A stretch of DNA of 64,000 nt from Crambe crambe (taxonomy: Eukaryota > Porifera > Demospongiae > Poecilosclerida > Crambeidae). The stretch is from positions 930,001 to 994,000 of the forward strand of contig OZ004588.1 in the NCBI GenBank assembly GCA_963924555.1, given 5' to 3'. Under the pieces are notes generated by a model. That model saw nothing but the letters and a program-made list of their open reading frames with translations. It made no database searches and was not told where the DNA came from. Shown here piece by piece: positions 34,037 through 64,000 of the stretch; position 1 is the stretch's first letter; each line of letters starts with the position of its first letter. Made by a program: the position numbers and the translations under genes.

Positions 34037-34450
34037 AGATATCTCGTACCAGTCCAAAGTCACCGACTTTAGTGAGTAAATCTTCATTAACCCTGCACAA
34101 GAACTACGCAAGTATAGACTACAGCTAGCCAGAGGAAAGAGATTGAAAATAGACACAGTGACACAGGTGCAACAAGGTTTATAGGGGTTAGCAAAACAGT
34201 TAGCTACTATAAGTAGCCATAGTTATAGCAATAGCTAGCTATTTATTTTTAGGTTATACCAAAATTAGAAGTCAAAGAAGCCAAAAGCCACTTGCTCAAT
34301 CGCCTCTGGTAGCCCATTGTTGCCTGAATCTTTTTGACTTGAGGAAGTATTTTTAAGTTTCCGAAGGGAAGTACTGTAGCCATCAGGTGTATCGAAGACC
34401 ACACCCACTATATCCAAGACATTGGGAATGGGGTGGAAATCCTTAAACTT
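34037..34450 (-). pseudogene. Group II exon 9 and exon 7 scraps
   Basis: About 34037-34095 matches the start of exon 9 (V..LLTKVGDFGL region). About 34305-34450 matches exon 7 with small deletions. The rest of the gene is missing and the frames are broken. Confidence 0.7.
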
Positions 34451-34589
34451 ATGTATTCAAAGCTAGGTTTTGGATCACACCAAAGAGGCAGGAAATATAA
34501 ATGACTGCGCTTAAACTGCCACATAATTAAAGTGCATGTGTGTGCATTATAATACTGTTGTCATGGTACATAGCTAAAATAAAAAAAAG

Positions 34590-38289
<3,700 letters not shown>

Positions 38290-38386
38290 AGCTAGCTAGC
38301 TAGTAAAGTCTAGATAACAAATGAATCTGAAATTCTACAGTTCCTGGACCAAAGTGCTTTGATCTGGTAGAATATGTAGTTACCAT

Positions 38387-38690
38387 GCACCTCCCAGATT
38401 CATCATACCACTCAGGTTACAGTTATTATGGGAGAGAGCTGACTCTATTTTGCCTGACCAATGCACAAAACACTGCTATATATACCTCCATACCACTCAG
38501 GTTACAGTTATTATGGGGGAGAGCCTGACTATTATAGTGAGACTATTAATTTTAGCCTGACCAATGCACATAGCTAACACTGCTACCTCCCAGATTCTTC
38601 AGTTACAGTTATTACGGGGGAGAGCCTGACTAGTGAGACTGACCAATACACAAAACACTGCTACACCTCTGCTGGATATCTATAGCTACA
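38387..38690. repeat. Inverted copy of the 95-bp tandem repeat
   Basis: Three units of the complement of the 33258-33552 array (ggttacagttattatggggg, gagcctgac, accaatgcacaaaacactgc). Confidence 0.75.
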
Positions 38691-38841
38691 TGCAGAAGTC
38701 AATTAGAAAGAAGACTGTGACGTGTAATACCATAGCTAGCTACTTGCTTCTTTGGGGGGGTGTACAAAAAAAAAATTTGATTATAGCTATGCTGTATAGC
38801 TATAGCTACCAGAGTAACATAGCTAGTTGAGTGTGTGTGAA

Positions 38842-38893
38842 CACATTTGGAACAACATTGTTCCTCTCCATCTCCTCCAAGAACTCCGAGGGG
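38842..38893 (-). pseudogene. Stray fragment of LRPPRC-like exon 3
   Basis: About 52 bp (acatttggaacaacattgtt, cctctccatctcctccaaga) matches 25114-25165 of the LRPPRC-like gene with two differences. The gene itself is 13 kb away. Confidence 0.7.
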
Positions 38894-38899
38894 GGGGGT

Positions 38900-39960
38900 A
38901 GCTCCTTCTCTGTGATACCATCTCCCTGACTAACCTCCATGTCCCCACAATCCCGATGCATCTGTTGTTAAGGTGGCCGAGATGCATCTCACTGATCCTC
39001 CCCTCATACCATTACAGGTGGCCCACCATGCTATGTCTGACCGGAAAACCCTGACGTGATGGTGCAATTCCTTTGTCATATGTCTCAAAAAGGACCTACC
39101 AGGTCTCACTACACAACCTGCATGCTGGAATTGGCCAATCGGTGACAGTAGCTTAGAACAGGAGTGTCTCTGCATCCACCCCCAATCTCTCTCTGCAGCT
39201 GACAGAGTTTCCCCCACTGGTTCGAATCTATATCTCAATTCCCAGAAACCCAATAGCCACAGCTGCATGCATGGGCTCTCTATTTTATGGGTCACTATTG
39301 GAGGAACCCCTATAGCTTCGAGCATAGTGACAACACTGTTTCAAGGGCCTGTTCGCACTCCAGGGAATCTGGTACTCCAAACACGAGGGAGTTGTCGAGG
39401 TAGTGGATGGAGGTCACCCCCTCCGCTGAGAATATCCACAGGAAGTTCTGCCAGTACCTTCTCACTTAGTGGGATTTAGGTTAGTATAATTAAGTCATAC
39501 TTGTGTACGAGGGCAAGGAGCAATGCCTCTGAGAACCCAGCAGTGATAGATAGGTACCTGGCTAAGGAAGTGCCATCGGTTGCTCGAACCCGGCTCACAA
39601 CAAGCAGCCATGTGCAAGAACCATCAGCCATGCAGGGAAGTTGTAGACCTCAAGGAGTGACTGGAGCTGTGCTCACCTCAGTGGGGCCGGGATAAAGCCG
39701 TGGTCCGCTCAATGGCTAGAATGATGTGGAGTGGGCACACAGGATTGTGCTGGTGTGGTTCACATAACTGATAGACTACTATTGGGCATGATGTGGAAGG
39801 GAGGCCTGTACGTGGATGCATCACTACTGTTTGCCCTGAGATCAGCCCCCAAGATTTTTAGCACAGTTGTGGATGCACTCCATGGGCCTCCAGCTGTTCC
39901 TCCCTGACCAGTGGTAGCTACATGATCTCTCAACTTCCAAACCACACATATATCGAGTTT
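38900..39960 (-). mobile_element. Decayed retroelement with reverse-transcriptase remnants
   Basis: On the minus strand, HYLDNSLVFGVPDSLECEQA near 39405-39340 resembles the RT catalytic (Y-x-D-D) region with the second Asp lost. Downstream come CVVRPGRSFLRHM and HHHVRVFRSDIAWW (about 39125-39010), typical of the RT-RNase H connection in DIRS-like and Ty3-like elements. Stops and frameshifts break it, so it is inactive. It separates the orphan receptor exons 1-2 at 40210-40483 from where the rest of that gene should be. Confidence 0.55.
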
Positions 39961-40209
39961 GTTTTAGAATATACCAATAGTCTTATTAATTAGCATGACT
40001 AACTCTATAGTATTACATGAAACCTCAGAATAATAGACACACTTGGGACCCATCCTTTTGTCCTTTGTTGAGAGGTTGTCCTCTTTTGGAGGTTATTTTG
40101 TATAGAGTGTATATATACACTTTTAGATAATCCTTTGTTGCCCTTTTGGAGTGTCGTTTATTGGAGGTTAATTCCACCGTAATTCTCAATTCATTTTAAT
40201 AAAACTTAT

Positions 40210-40483
40210 GTCAGAGGTTGTGTGGTGTTGCAAGTGACCACTGCAGGAGAGAGACAAAATTGTCCTTAGGACACCTTTTTCACTCACTAGCTAGCTAGCG
40301 TGCTGCCATTTTGCTAAGAAGTATCTCACTAGTCTGAGTGAGCATAGGCTTAGCTAACCTGCCATTAATTTTTGGTAGCCACGTAAGTAGCTATAAGAAG
40401 TATCTTGGTATAAAAGTAGACTGACCCGATGTAGGTTGAATCAGGACCCACATTAATGTCAGTGATGTTGCGAGGATCTCCAT
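40210..40483 (-). pseudogene. Orphan group II exons 1 and 2
   Basis: Exon 1 (40483-40426, [16 protein letters not shown]) and exon 2 (40240-40210). The exon 2 donor is ataag instead of gtaag. No CRD exon follows; the retroelement remnant lies next on that strand. It is the head of a destroyed receptor gene. Confidence 0.75.
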
Positions 40484-40739
40484 AGCTAGCTAGCTAGCTA
40501 AAGTCTAGATCACAATTTAGCCAAAAAGGCTGAATCTAATATTCAACAGTTCCTGGACCAGTGTTATAGAAGCCACCATAATCCAAAGGATGTGACAGTC
40601 AAGTAAGATACTGGTGTCCTTTCTAGGGTTGTTTGTTAAAGAAAACTTGTATTCAAAGCTATAGCTATTTCATTGGAGTTTCTGGCTAGAAGAGGCAGGA
40701 AATGGCTGTGCTGATAATATGTCATCATGGTATTAAAAG

Positions 40740-40947
40740 TCATATGCATCCATGTTTTTCATCCCAATAATCAGCCAGTTTCTCCACCAGCCACGAAAAA
40801 CTAGGTATATCCTCAGGTTTGAGCTCCCAGCAATTCTCCATGAATTCAAATCTTCACAAAATAGTTGATTACATGTAGCTAATTGATACAGTAATCTTAC
40901 AGTTCATTTGGACACAGAATTGGCTTTTCTAATCTCCCACCACTCAA
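40740..40947 (-). pseudogene. Orphan group II exon 11 with partial exon 10
   Basis: Exon 11 at 40851-40740 with intact TGA, and the 3' third of exon 10 (40947-40901). It duplicates the tail of the neighbouring gene (41063-41362). Confidence 0.75.
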
Positions 40948-41062
40948 AAAATCCTTAAACTTATGTATTCAAAGCTAGCTCTTTGATACCAAAGAGGCAG
41001 TGATTGCACTTAAACGGCCACATATTAAAGTGCATGTGTGTGCATTAATACTACATAAAATT

Positions 41063-44668
<3,606 letters not shown>

Positions 44669-45049
44669 AGCTAAAGTCTAGATCACAATTTAATATTATA
44701 GCCACCAAGGCTGGATTACTAAATCTAAAATTCTGGACCAAAGTGCTTTAGTCTGGCAGAATAGTATACAGAAGCCATATAATTCACTGGATGAACCTGA
44801 GATGTGTTCCCAGTCAAAGTTCAAAGAGCAGCATTAATTAATTAATTTTGTTCTTTGCATTGAAACTCAGGTAGATAATGCTTGAATTTCTACCTATCTT
44901 TATTCTCTTGTCACTAGCTATATCCTTCCATTCTACCTTTCTTTTCCATTTTTTACAGAGTTTTATAGACATTTCTTTTAGCTATAAGACTACTGAAAAA
45001 AAAAGAGTCTATGAACAATCATCACAACAATTAATAGTTAGCTAGCTGT
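44669..45049. other. Upstream region of copy F
   Basis: Contains the conserved upstream block (about 44717-44764, ctggaccaaagtgctttagt) and otherwise AT-rich sequence without genes. Confidence 0.4.
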
Positions 45050-45945
45050 GTAGGTAGTCATCCATTATATGTAATTGTTCCAGTATTCTCCACCAACTGT
45101 GAAAAATTGGATCTGACCTTTTGATCTGCCCCTGCATTATAGTTTTTGTGCTAATGATCATAGGGTTGATGAAGATATTACTGGTTGGACTGGCACGAGA
45201 TATCATGATCATATGGAGTGACTTGTTGGGAGGTGTTTTCACTTGGTACTAGGACCCCTTACCCAACTGTTCCTAGTGCAATATTAGATATACTGGAGGG
45301 AGACTGGGAAACCCAGTTTATACCCGGATGACTCTGAGCTAGATGATTTTGAATATGGAGGCAATACTGATAAGGTTATACGTAACACATGGCCTCAAGG
45401 GGGAGAGTGCGGAAGGGGGATGTGCCCCTTCCCAAGCGAAGTGCGAAGCTTTGGGTATTATTGAATACTGGATGCCCATTTCAGACTACAGAAAGCCAAA
45501 CAATAATTTTAATATTATCAATAAGGGAAGATACATTTCCATGAAATGAAAAAAAATGTAGGGATGACCATTGCTCAAAAAAGTAAGGAAACAAGGGCAG
45601 GGATGAAGGATGGAAATGGGATCAATCTTTTTATAGTGTGTTTTTTGTATGGGGGCAATGCCCCCGTTCCTGCAAAAGAACGGGGGCAAATGCCCCCACT
45701 GCCCCCATGGTTCCTCCGCCTATGGCTACTTTTAAAATAATATTTGTATAAAGGTTTGAATTTGTGGAGAATTGCTGGGAGGACAGAAGGCTAACCACAC
45801 CATAACCACATCCAGTCCCTCCGATGCCACTTCTTCATCTTCTTGATACCCTCCCCCCAATGAAGGATGCACGAACATAATATCTGCAGCTAGAGCTAGA
45901 TACACTGTCACTGCCTTGCTCCGGCGACTTTGAAAGCCCATTGAC
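45050..45945. pseudogene. Scrambled group II exon mosaic
   Basis: Pieces in both orientations. An exon 11 scrap lies on the minus strand near 45060-45115. A plus-strand piece near 45157-45300 joins a deleted exon 9 (ggactggcacgagatatc) straight to exon 10 (atatggagtgacttgttggg). A MITE copy lies at 45525-45630, and a plus-strand exon 11 scrap at about 45757 (gtggagaattgctgggagga). A minus-strand exon 5 scrap lies at about 45840-45940 (aatgaaggatgcacgaacat). None is functional. Confidence 0.7.
45525..45630. mobile_element. Palindromic MITE, family member 3 (half)
   Basis: One arm only: taagggaagatacatttcc, atgtagggatgaccattgct, aagtaaggaaacaagg. Followed by an unrelated C/G-rich palindrome (about 45650-45715) with a hAT-like end cctccgcctatgg. 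Confidence 0.6.
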
Positions 45946-46569
45946 CTAATTTTGTCTGTTGCATCAAGGCTTGATTCATAACCAGGCTTAGTGCCTAGGA
46001 TTTAATTCAGTTTATGGGGGCGGGGCATAAAAATGTCTGCCTCGTTGTAGGCTGAAAGCTAACAAGTTGGAAAACGAAGTGCTATTTTTGAACATGTCGA
46101 GTTAAAGGTAAAGGATTATAGCGCAGTCATCTCTGAACAGATTGGTATAAGAGTTATAGCATTTGAATGAACCATTTCTGAAATAAGTTGTTTAGCTAAT
46201 GATGAATGAGAATAAAAATAGCTAAATAAATAAAATACATACTAAGTAAAAGTAGAATGGAAGGGAAAATAGGATAATAGCTAACAGGAGAATAAAGGAA
46301 TAAAAGAATATGTAGAAATTCAAAGCATAATCTGCCAAGGCCTAGCTAGCTATGCATGATTGTCCTGTAGCTGACTGCATGGCAGCATAAAATAGTTTGT
46401 TTGTTTTTTAAAATAATAAACTATACAAACTTATGCATTCAAAGCTAAAGCTATTTTGTTGGAGTTTCTGATTAGCTACACTGAAGAGGTAGGAAACAAT
46501 GATGGCTGTGCTGATGATAAAATATTAATAGCGCGCATGTGTGTGCGCATTAATCATGGTATTAAAAAG
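45946..46569. other. Intergenic, no gene seen
   Basis: AT-rich sequence with agaataaa-type runs. No coding exon is recognised before the tail of the next gene. Confidence 0.35.
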
Positions 46570-49500
46570 TCATATGTATCCATATTTTTCATCCCAATAA
46601 TCAGCCAGTTTCTCCACCAGCCACGAAAAATTAGGTCTATCCTCAGGTTTGAGCTCCCAGCAATTCTCCATGAATTCAAATCTTCACAATAAGAATAATT
46701 ACTCATTTTCCGTGTAGTTAATTGATACAGTAATCTTACAGCTCAATTGGACACAGAATTGGCTTTTCCAATCTCCCACCACTTGAAATGTACTCAAAAA
46801 TCTCATCATTGGGAACAGTTGGGTAAGGGGTCCTACCAAGTGAAAACACCTCCCAGAAAGTCACTCCATATGACCACTGCAGAATACATGCATCATTGCA
46901 CGGTTACATCTTTCATGTCAGAGGACTCACCACATCTGTCTTTTCATTGCTGATTTTATCATTGAAAGCTTCTGGGGGCATCCATTTAATAGGTAGTTTG
47001 GCATCCTTGTTGGAAGAACGATAATAATCCGTACAGTAGATATCTCGTGCCAGTCCAAAGTCACCAACTTTAATAAGTAAATCTTTACCAACCCTGTGAA
47101 TAACACAAAAACTAAGTAACTAGCTAGGAAATTGAAAATAGGCACAGCAAGGGGTCAATTCAAACAGCTATTAGCTGAGGTGTAAATATCATAACTATAG
47201 TTGGTTCTATTAGCATCAATTAGAAGGAAGTCTAGCTAGCCAGCTAGAGATTTGAGAGTGGAACTAGCTGTGGCTAGCTATGTGGTACATACATGCCAGT
47301 TAGCTATAAGCATAGCTAGCTAGCTTCCTACATATTGATATTATCACAGACTCACATGCAGTTCCTTGCAGCCAAATCTCTATGGACGAATTTCTTTTCA
47401 GCCAAGTACTCCATCCCTTGAGCAATATCAATGCATATTCTGGTTAGATTTGACAAATCTAGGCCCTATAAAATTATAGAAGTCAAGAAGCTGGAAGCAT
47501 GACGTAGCTAGCTAGCTACTTGCCTCTGGTAGCTCATTGTCGATTGCACCTTCTATTCTTCTTGATTTGAGGAAGCTTTTTAAATTTCCAAACTCCATGA
47601 AGGGAAGCACTAGATAAGGTACCCCATCAGGCGTATCAAAGACCACACCCACCAGACCCAAGACATTGGGGTGGTGGAAATCCTTCATGATGGCACTTTC
47701 CGAGAGAAACTCATTGTGAGATTCCACATCTAGAAGAGCAAGCTATAGCTAGCTATTATGAAATGGCAATTTTAGCTTGGCTCACCCTTCAACATCTTAA
47801 CAGCCACTGCTTGTGTGCCATTCTCTGATTCGTATTCTCCTTTGAAAACTTTACCAAAGGCACCTATAGATTTAGCAAGGGGGATAGCTAGCTAATTAGC
47901 TACATTATAGGTGAATATTTGCTAGCTAGCACCCAGCTAAACCTAACAAGTTATAGTCTTTAAAAAGACTTGATGCCTCGGCACATATTAATAGACTTGG
48001 CTGTAGCTATAATGCATTATTCTTTTTTACAGGTAGGTATGTAGCTAATTAGCTATACTGAAGACTGAAGATCTCATTTTTACATGCATGTATAGTAAGT
48101 GGTTAGCTATAGCTTGTTTCCTTAGTATAGTTGGCTCTGCTTTTCCTCAGGAATTTTAGCCTAGCTACTTGTGATTTTTTAGCTTCTCTTCTTGGCTTTA
48201 ATGTAGGCCCTCTTGCTGCTCTTGCTGCTTCATGTTGGTTTTCTCTGGTTTTCTTGCTGCTTAGTTACTTTCTCACTACTTTCTAGCTGGCTGAGCTGTG
48301 CATGCATGTGACTGCAAGGTCAAGGTCACGTGCATGTGTTTGTACGTGCTACTAATAGGATGTACGTACCACGCCTCCAGCACTGCGTCTCGGCACTTTG
48401 GTGCCGAGGCAAAAACTTGTCTACAGGCTATTGAAAGGACTGTGTTGAACAAGTCTTTCTATCAGACCTAAATTGAGGTCACGTCACCCCTCCCTCCCTC
48501 CCTCCCTCCCCCCCAATCAGCTCTGCTTACCTTGTCCTAATACATCTCCCAGTGTTAGAGTTTCGCACAGGATCAAGACATCCTTGAATATACCTTCTTC
48601 ATCACTTCCTCCGTTGAAGGATGCACGAACATATCTGCAGCTGGATACACTGTCACTGTCTTGCTCCTGCGACTTCGAAAACCCATTCACTTCTGCAAAC
48701 TGCATTTCCTTGGCAGACTTTACCCTCTTCCGATGACAGAAATAGCAGCTTAAACAGATGACAGTGAAGAGGACCACAGCAAAGAGAATGAAGAGCAATG
48801 GAAGAAGAATGGCCAGCAGGAGAGTCTGGTCATCAGTATCTATGCACAGTTACCCAGTCATCATTAGCACATAATTATATAGGAAATTTAACTATAGTTT
48901 TCGTTACCTTTGGAGGGAGAAGTGGTGGATTGACTTTCTGCTCTTTCTGACGAGTTAAAATTCAAGAGAAAAGCTGTACGGAAATAACATGCTATAATAT
49001 ACAGCTATGTATATAGCTAGTACTAGCTACAATATCGATAATCTTGTAGCCAACAATAAGCTGGTTTGCAAGACTAAAATTTCCACACATAGAGCTAATG
49101 CACATCGCTGCTTGTCAAATCCTTACACTTTATATCTGGAGGAAACAAATCAGTGCAACCATCAGAGTCAAAGTTGGTGAAATTCATGAAGAAATAAGAT
49201 GATGGATCCTCACAATTAAATCTGAAATAAGTATCAACAAGAAGTCGCACGTCAGACAATGGAGTTGAGCTTCTCAGTTGTCTAAGACGTTCATGCTCTG
49301 CATCGCACAGTTTCTCAGCTTGCAATCTCTTAAAAGCTGCACAACTATCGTTACATATTTTCACTGGCAGACAAGTGTCTTGGTTGCAAGGGGGAGCACC
49401 AATAAGGCACATTATATATACCAAGGCATTGATGCATTCTCGAGGAGCATTGGGTACACTGGCCCTTACTCCACTAATAATTCCATCATTTAAGGAGAAA

Positions 49501-50298
49501 TCAATATTGAGTATCATAGGGAATGCATAGAAATTCCCATGTCCAGATCCATTTAACCCAGCACATATTAAAAAATCACCAGGTAGTGGGTTGCACCTGC
49601 ATGGAGAAAAAGTGAAGGCATGCAAGTTCATATAGGCTTCAACTTTTTTTTTTGAAGACTACACGTAAACCACACCCACCGACCACACCCACATATACAA
49701 TGTCAAAACCACACCCATCAAATTTGAGACGGTGCACAGTAGTTCCACTGATCCATGACTATACTCATATACAGGAATCTCTGAATAATGGACACACACT
49801 TGGGACCCATCTTTCTGTTCTTTGTTGAGTCTGAGAGGTCATCCTCGTTATTTTATATAGCGAATATAAAATGGTAGTCCTTTGTTGAGAGGTTTGTCCC
49901 CTTTTGGAGTGTCCTTTATTGGAGGTTTTCCACAATCAATTTTAATGAAACTTACGGTAGAGGTTGTGTAGTATGGCAAGTGATTACTGCAGGAGAGAGA
50001 TAAAATTGCCACTTCACTATAGCTAGTCTGATAATAATTATAATACATAGCTAGCTGGCCTGCTGCCATTATGCTAAGAAGTAATATATGACATTGACTA
50101 CAAGATCTAGCTAGCCTATAAGCCTGGGTGAGTACAATACCTAGCTAGCTAGCTAGTGTGGCTGATAGGCTTTACATTTGTGAAGTAGCTATGAAGTAGC
50201 TATAGCTAGCTATTCATTGTAAAGACTAAAGTAGACTAACCTGATGTAGGTTGAATCAGGACCCACATTAATGTCAGTGATGCTGTGAGGATCTCCAT
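46570..50298 (-). CDS. Group II Frizzled-CRD receptor tyrosine kinase, copy G
   Basis: Exons (5' to 3'): 50298-50241, 49986-49956, 49596-49127, 48973-48908, 48839-48531, 47863-47786, 47729-47524, 47465-47356, 47093-46931, 46876-46740, 46681-46570. They join in phase to 579 residues. Signal peptide [16 protein letters not shown], 12-cysteine CRD with C-x8-C, C-x6-C and C-x3-C, membrane helix ([15 protein letters not shown]), glycine loop, [20 protein letters not shown], paired tyrosines, ending YGYI. Exon 7 lacks three codons relative to paralogues (SHNEFLSES) and has the GC donor. The intron between membrane exon and glycine-loop exon is enlarged by a possible MITE with gcctcggcac/gtgccgaggc ends (about 47965-48420). 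Confidence 0.86.
47960..48425. mobile_element. Possible MITE with cggcac/gtgccg ends
   Basis: The termini gacttgatgcctcggcac and gtgccgaggcaaaaacttgtc are imperfect complements. A related sequence in the other orientation lies at about 54845-55060 (gcacttcggcac, gtgccgaggc, gcagcaagagagaaagcctt). Confidence 0.4.
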
Positions 50299-50654
50299 AG
50301 CTATAGCTATAAGTCTAGTTCACAATTATTAAACATGATGGATCTATTGCTTCTGTAGCTATATGGATCAAGCACTTCAAGCTATTCAGAATTTGTACTT
50401 CCTGTAGTGCTTGATATACAGAAGCCATAGACCTTCAAAGATGTGATCTACATGCCACACTAACAGGATCTAGGAAATGTACAACATTTCAAAGGCAAGT
50501 GAGCATGAAGCACCTTATATGTATGTGTATATACTGTGCAATGATGTGTGTATTCTGCAATGGTCACTTGTTGGGACTTGGTAGAAGCCAAAGCCACTGA
50601 CTCAGAGTCAGTTGTGGCTGCCACTTGCCTTTGGTAGCTACTCACTACAGCTAG

Positions 50655-51165
50655 AACAATCCTCCATTCTCTGACTTGAGGAATTATTTTAAGTTTCTGA
50701 ACTCCATGAAGAGAAGCACAAAGGTACACCATCAGGTGTATCAAAGACCACACCTACCAGACCCAAGGGTACGTGGGGGGATGGAAATCCTTGTATTCAT
50801 GAGCTTTATTTTTCTTTGGAGTTCCGGATCAAACTGGCTACATAAAGAGGTAAGAAATTAGCTAGCTACGTAATTGTGCTCATAATAACTGCTACATGTG
50901 TGTGTAGCCATTTATACCCCCAAAATCAAACAGTTTCTCCATCAGCCATGAAAAACTAGGTCTATCCTCAGATTTGAGCTCCCAGCAATTCTCCATGAAT
51001 TCAAATCTTTACAAAAGACTCATTTTCCATGTAGCTAAAGTAATTGATGCAAGTAATCTTATGCCTACAGTTCATTTGGTCACAGACTTGGCTTTTCCAA
51101 TCTCCCACCCTTAATTCCATGTCAGTGATATTATGAAGATCTCGAGTCCACAGCTAGCTCAGATC
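50655..51165 (-). pseudogene. Group II scraps: exon 7, 11, 10 and 1 pieces
   Basis: A diverged exon 7 piece (about 50670-50790), a fairly complete exon 11 (about 50930-51007), and the 3' end of exon 10 (about 51068-51110) that runs directly into an exon 1-like piece (ccatgtcagtgatattatga). Frames are broken. Confidence 0.65.
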
Positions 51166-51282
51166 AAAGATCATAAGTCCCGCGCGCACGAGATAATTAA
51201 TATAGCATGTTCACTGCGCATGCTCAATAACCACAACTCATACCAATGAATAGCTAGCTATGTAGTCACAACAATAGTTATT

Positions 51283-55528
<4,246 letters not shown>

Positions 55529-55564
55529 CTTAGCTGCTGAGAGAATATAAGTTTGCAAAAAATG

Positions 55565-55616
55565 GGGGTGGGGCCCGCCCGATGCAATTGCGCAATTGCA
55601 ATGCGCTGCGCATGCT
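55565..55616. promoter_or_regulatory. GC-rich promoter-like block of copy H
   Basis: gcgcaattgcaatgcgctgc followed by gcatgctc, 40-90 bp upstream of the copy H start codon at 55528. It contains a tgcgca core like the motif found before three other start codons in the window. Confidence 0.35.
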
Positions 55617-55652
55617 CAATAGATTATACATATTCACAATAATTATAGTTGG

Positions 55653-63717
<8,065 letters not shown>

Positions 63718-63805
63718 CTGTAGAAGACAAGGCAGGAGACTGTGTCATTACTGCTGGAAGTGGATAATAAACATAGTTATAGCTACAGCAGGCTAAGCTA
63801 GCTTA

Positions 63806-63974
63806 GCAGGCCTGTAGCCAGCAGGCAGCTCAACGGGCTTGAGCCCCCCCTTCCCTTTGGTAGATAATAATTATAGGTTAGCTAGTTCTTATACATTGAA
63901 AATATCTAAGCTGAGAGTAACACAATAATCTTCCTGAGCCATCCCTTTTCTAAAATCTTGGCTACAGGCCTGCT
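63806..63974. mobile_element. Short MITE near window end
   Basis: The ends agcaggcctgtagcca and tggctacaggcctgct are an inverted repeat around about 135 bp containing a gagccccccc run. It lies upstream of exon 2 of copy I. Confidence 0.5.
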
Positions 63975-64000
63975 TAGCATTAGCTAGCTATAGTCATAGC

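Noticed and set aside
63718-64000. Exon 1 of receptor copy I in the window's last 280 bases
   Set aside because: The only short ATG frame (near 63770) meets a stop without a usable donor; the signal peptide exon is probably beyond the window.

Overview
The window looks like metazoan, probably demosponge, nuclear DNA. Introns are short, the DNA is AT-rich and littered with tagctagc runs, receptor tyrosine kinase (RTK) genes are tandemly amplified, and small DNA transposons are dense. The sponge Amphimedon queenslandica is my best guess, from style rather than from any search. All calls come from reading the sequence; exon boundaries were placed by hand from splice signals and phase.

Layout. 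29-1057 (+): 3' end of a helical, death-domain-like gene. 2269-4130: a 1.9-kb fold-back element whose arms are arrays of a 19-bp unit. 4498-5715 (+): a 5'-truncated RTK holding only the kinase C-lobe exons. 6667-10130 and 16423-19770 (+): two complete group I RTK genes of 570 codons each. Their 3' halves, and the downstream 3' exons of an LRPPRC-like gene, form a recent segmental duplication. Between them are a small four-helix membrane protein gene (12926-13681) and a broken copy of it. 20190-25774 (-): an LRPPRC-like mitochondrial PPR gene. 26478-64000 (-): a tandem array of group II RTK genes (26478-30197, 34590-38289, 41063-44668, 46570-50298, 51283-55528, and 55653 to beyond the window), separated by many broken exon fragments. 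The last gene carries a hAT-type transposase gene in its first intron and a nested pair of large inverted-repeat elements in a later intron.

How the genes fit together. Every complete RTK has the same plan: signal peptide exon, one cysteine-rich domain whose cysteine spacing matches the Frizzled CRD (C-x8-C, C-x6-C, C-x3-C), a single transmembrane helix, a short juxtamembrane region, a kinase domain with all catalytic motifs, and almost no C-terminal tail. By eye the kinase domain is closest to the Axl/Mer/Tyro3, Met and Trk/MuSK neighbourhood. A Frizzled-type CRD next to a kinase is known in MuSK and ROR, but those also carry Ig and, in ROR, kringle domains, which are absent here. The locus is thus a rapidly turning-over family of putative CRD receptor kinases, made by tandem duplication, gene conversion, exon loss and transposon insertion. 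The unrelated LRPPRC-like gene sits between the two opposed RTK clusters.
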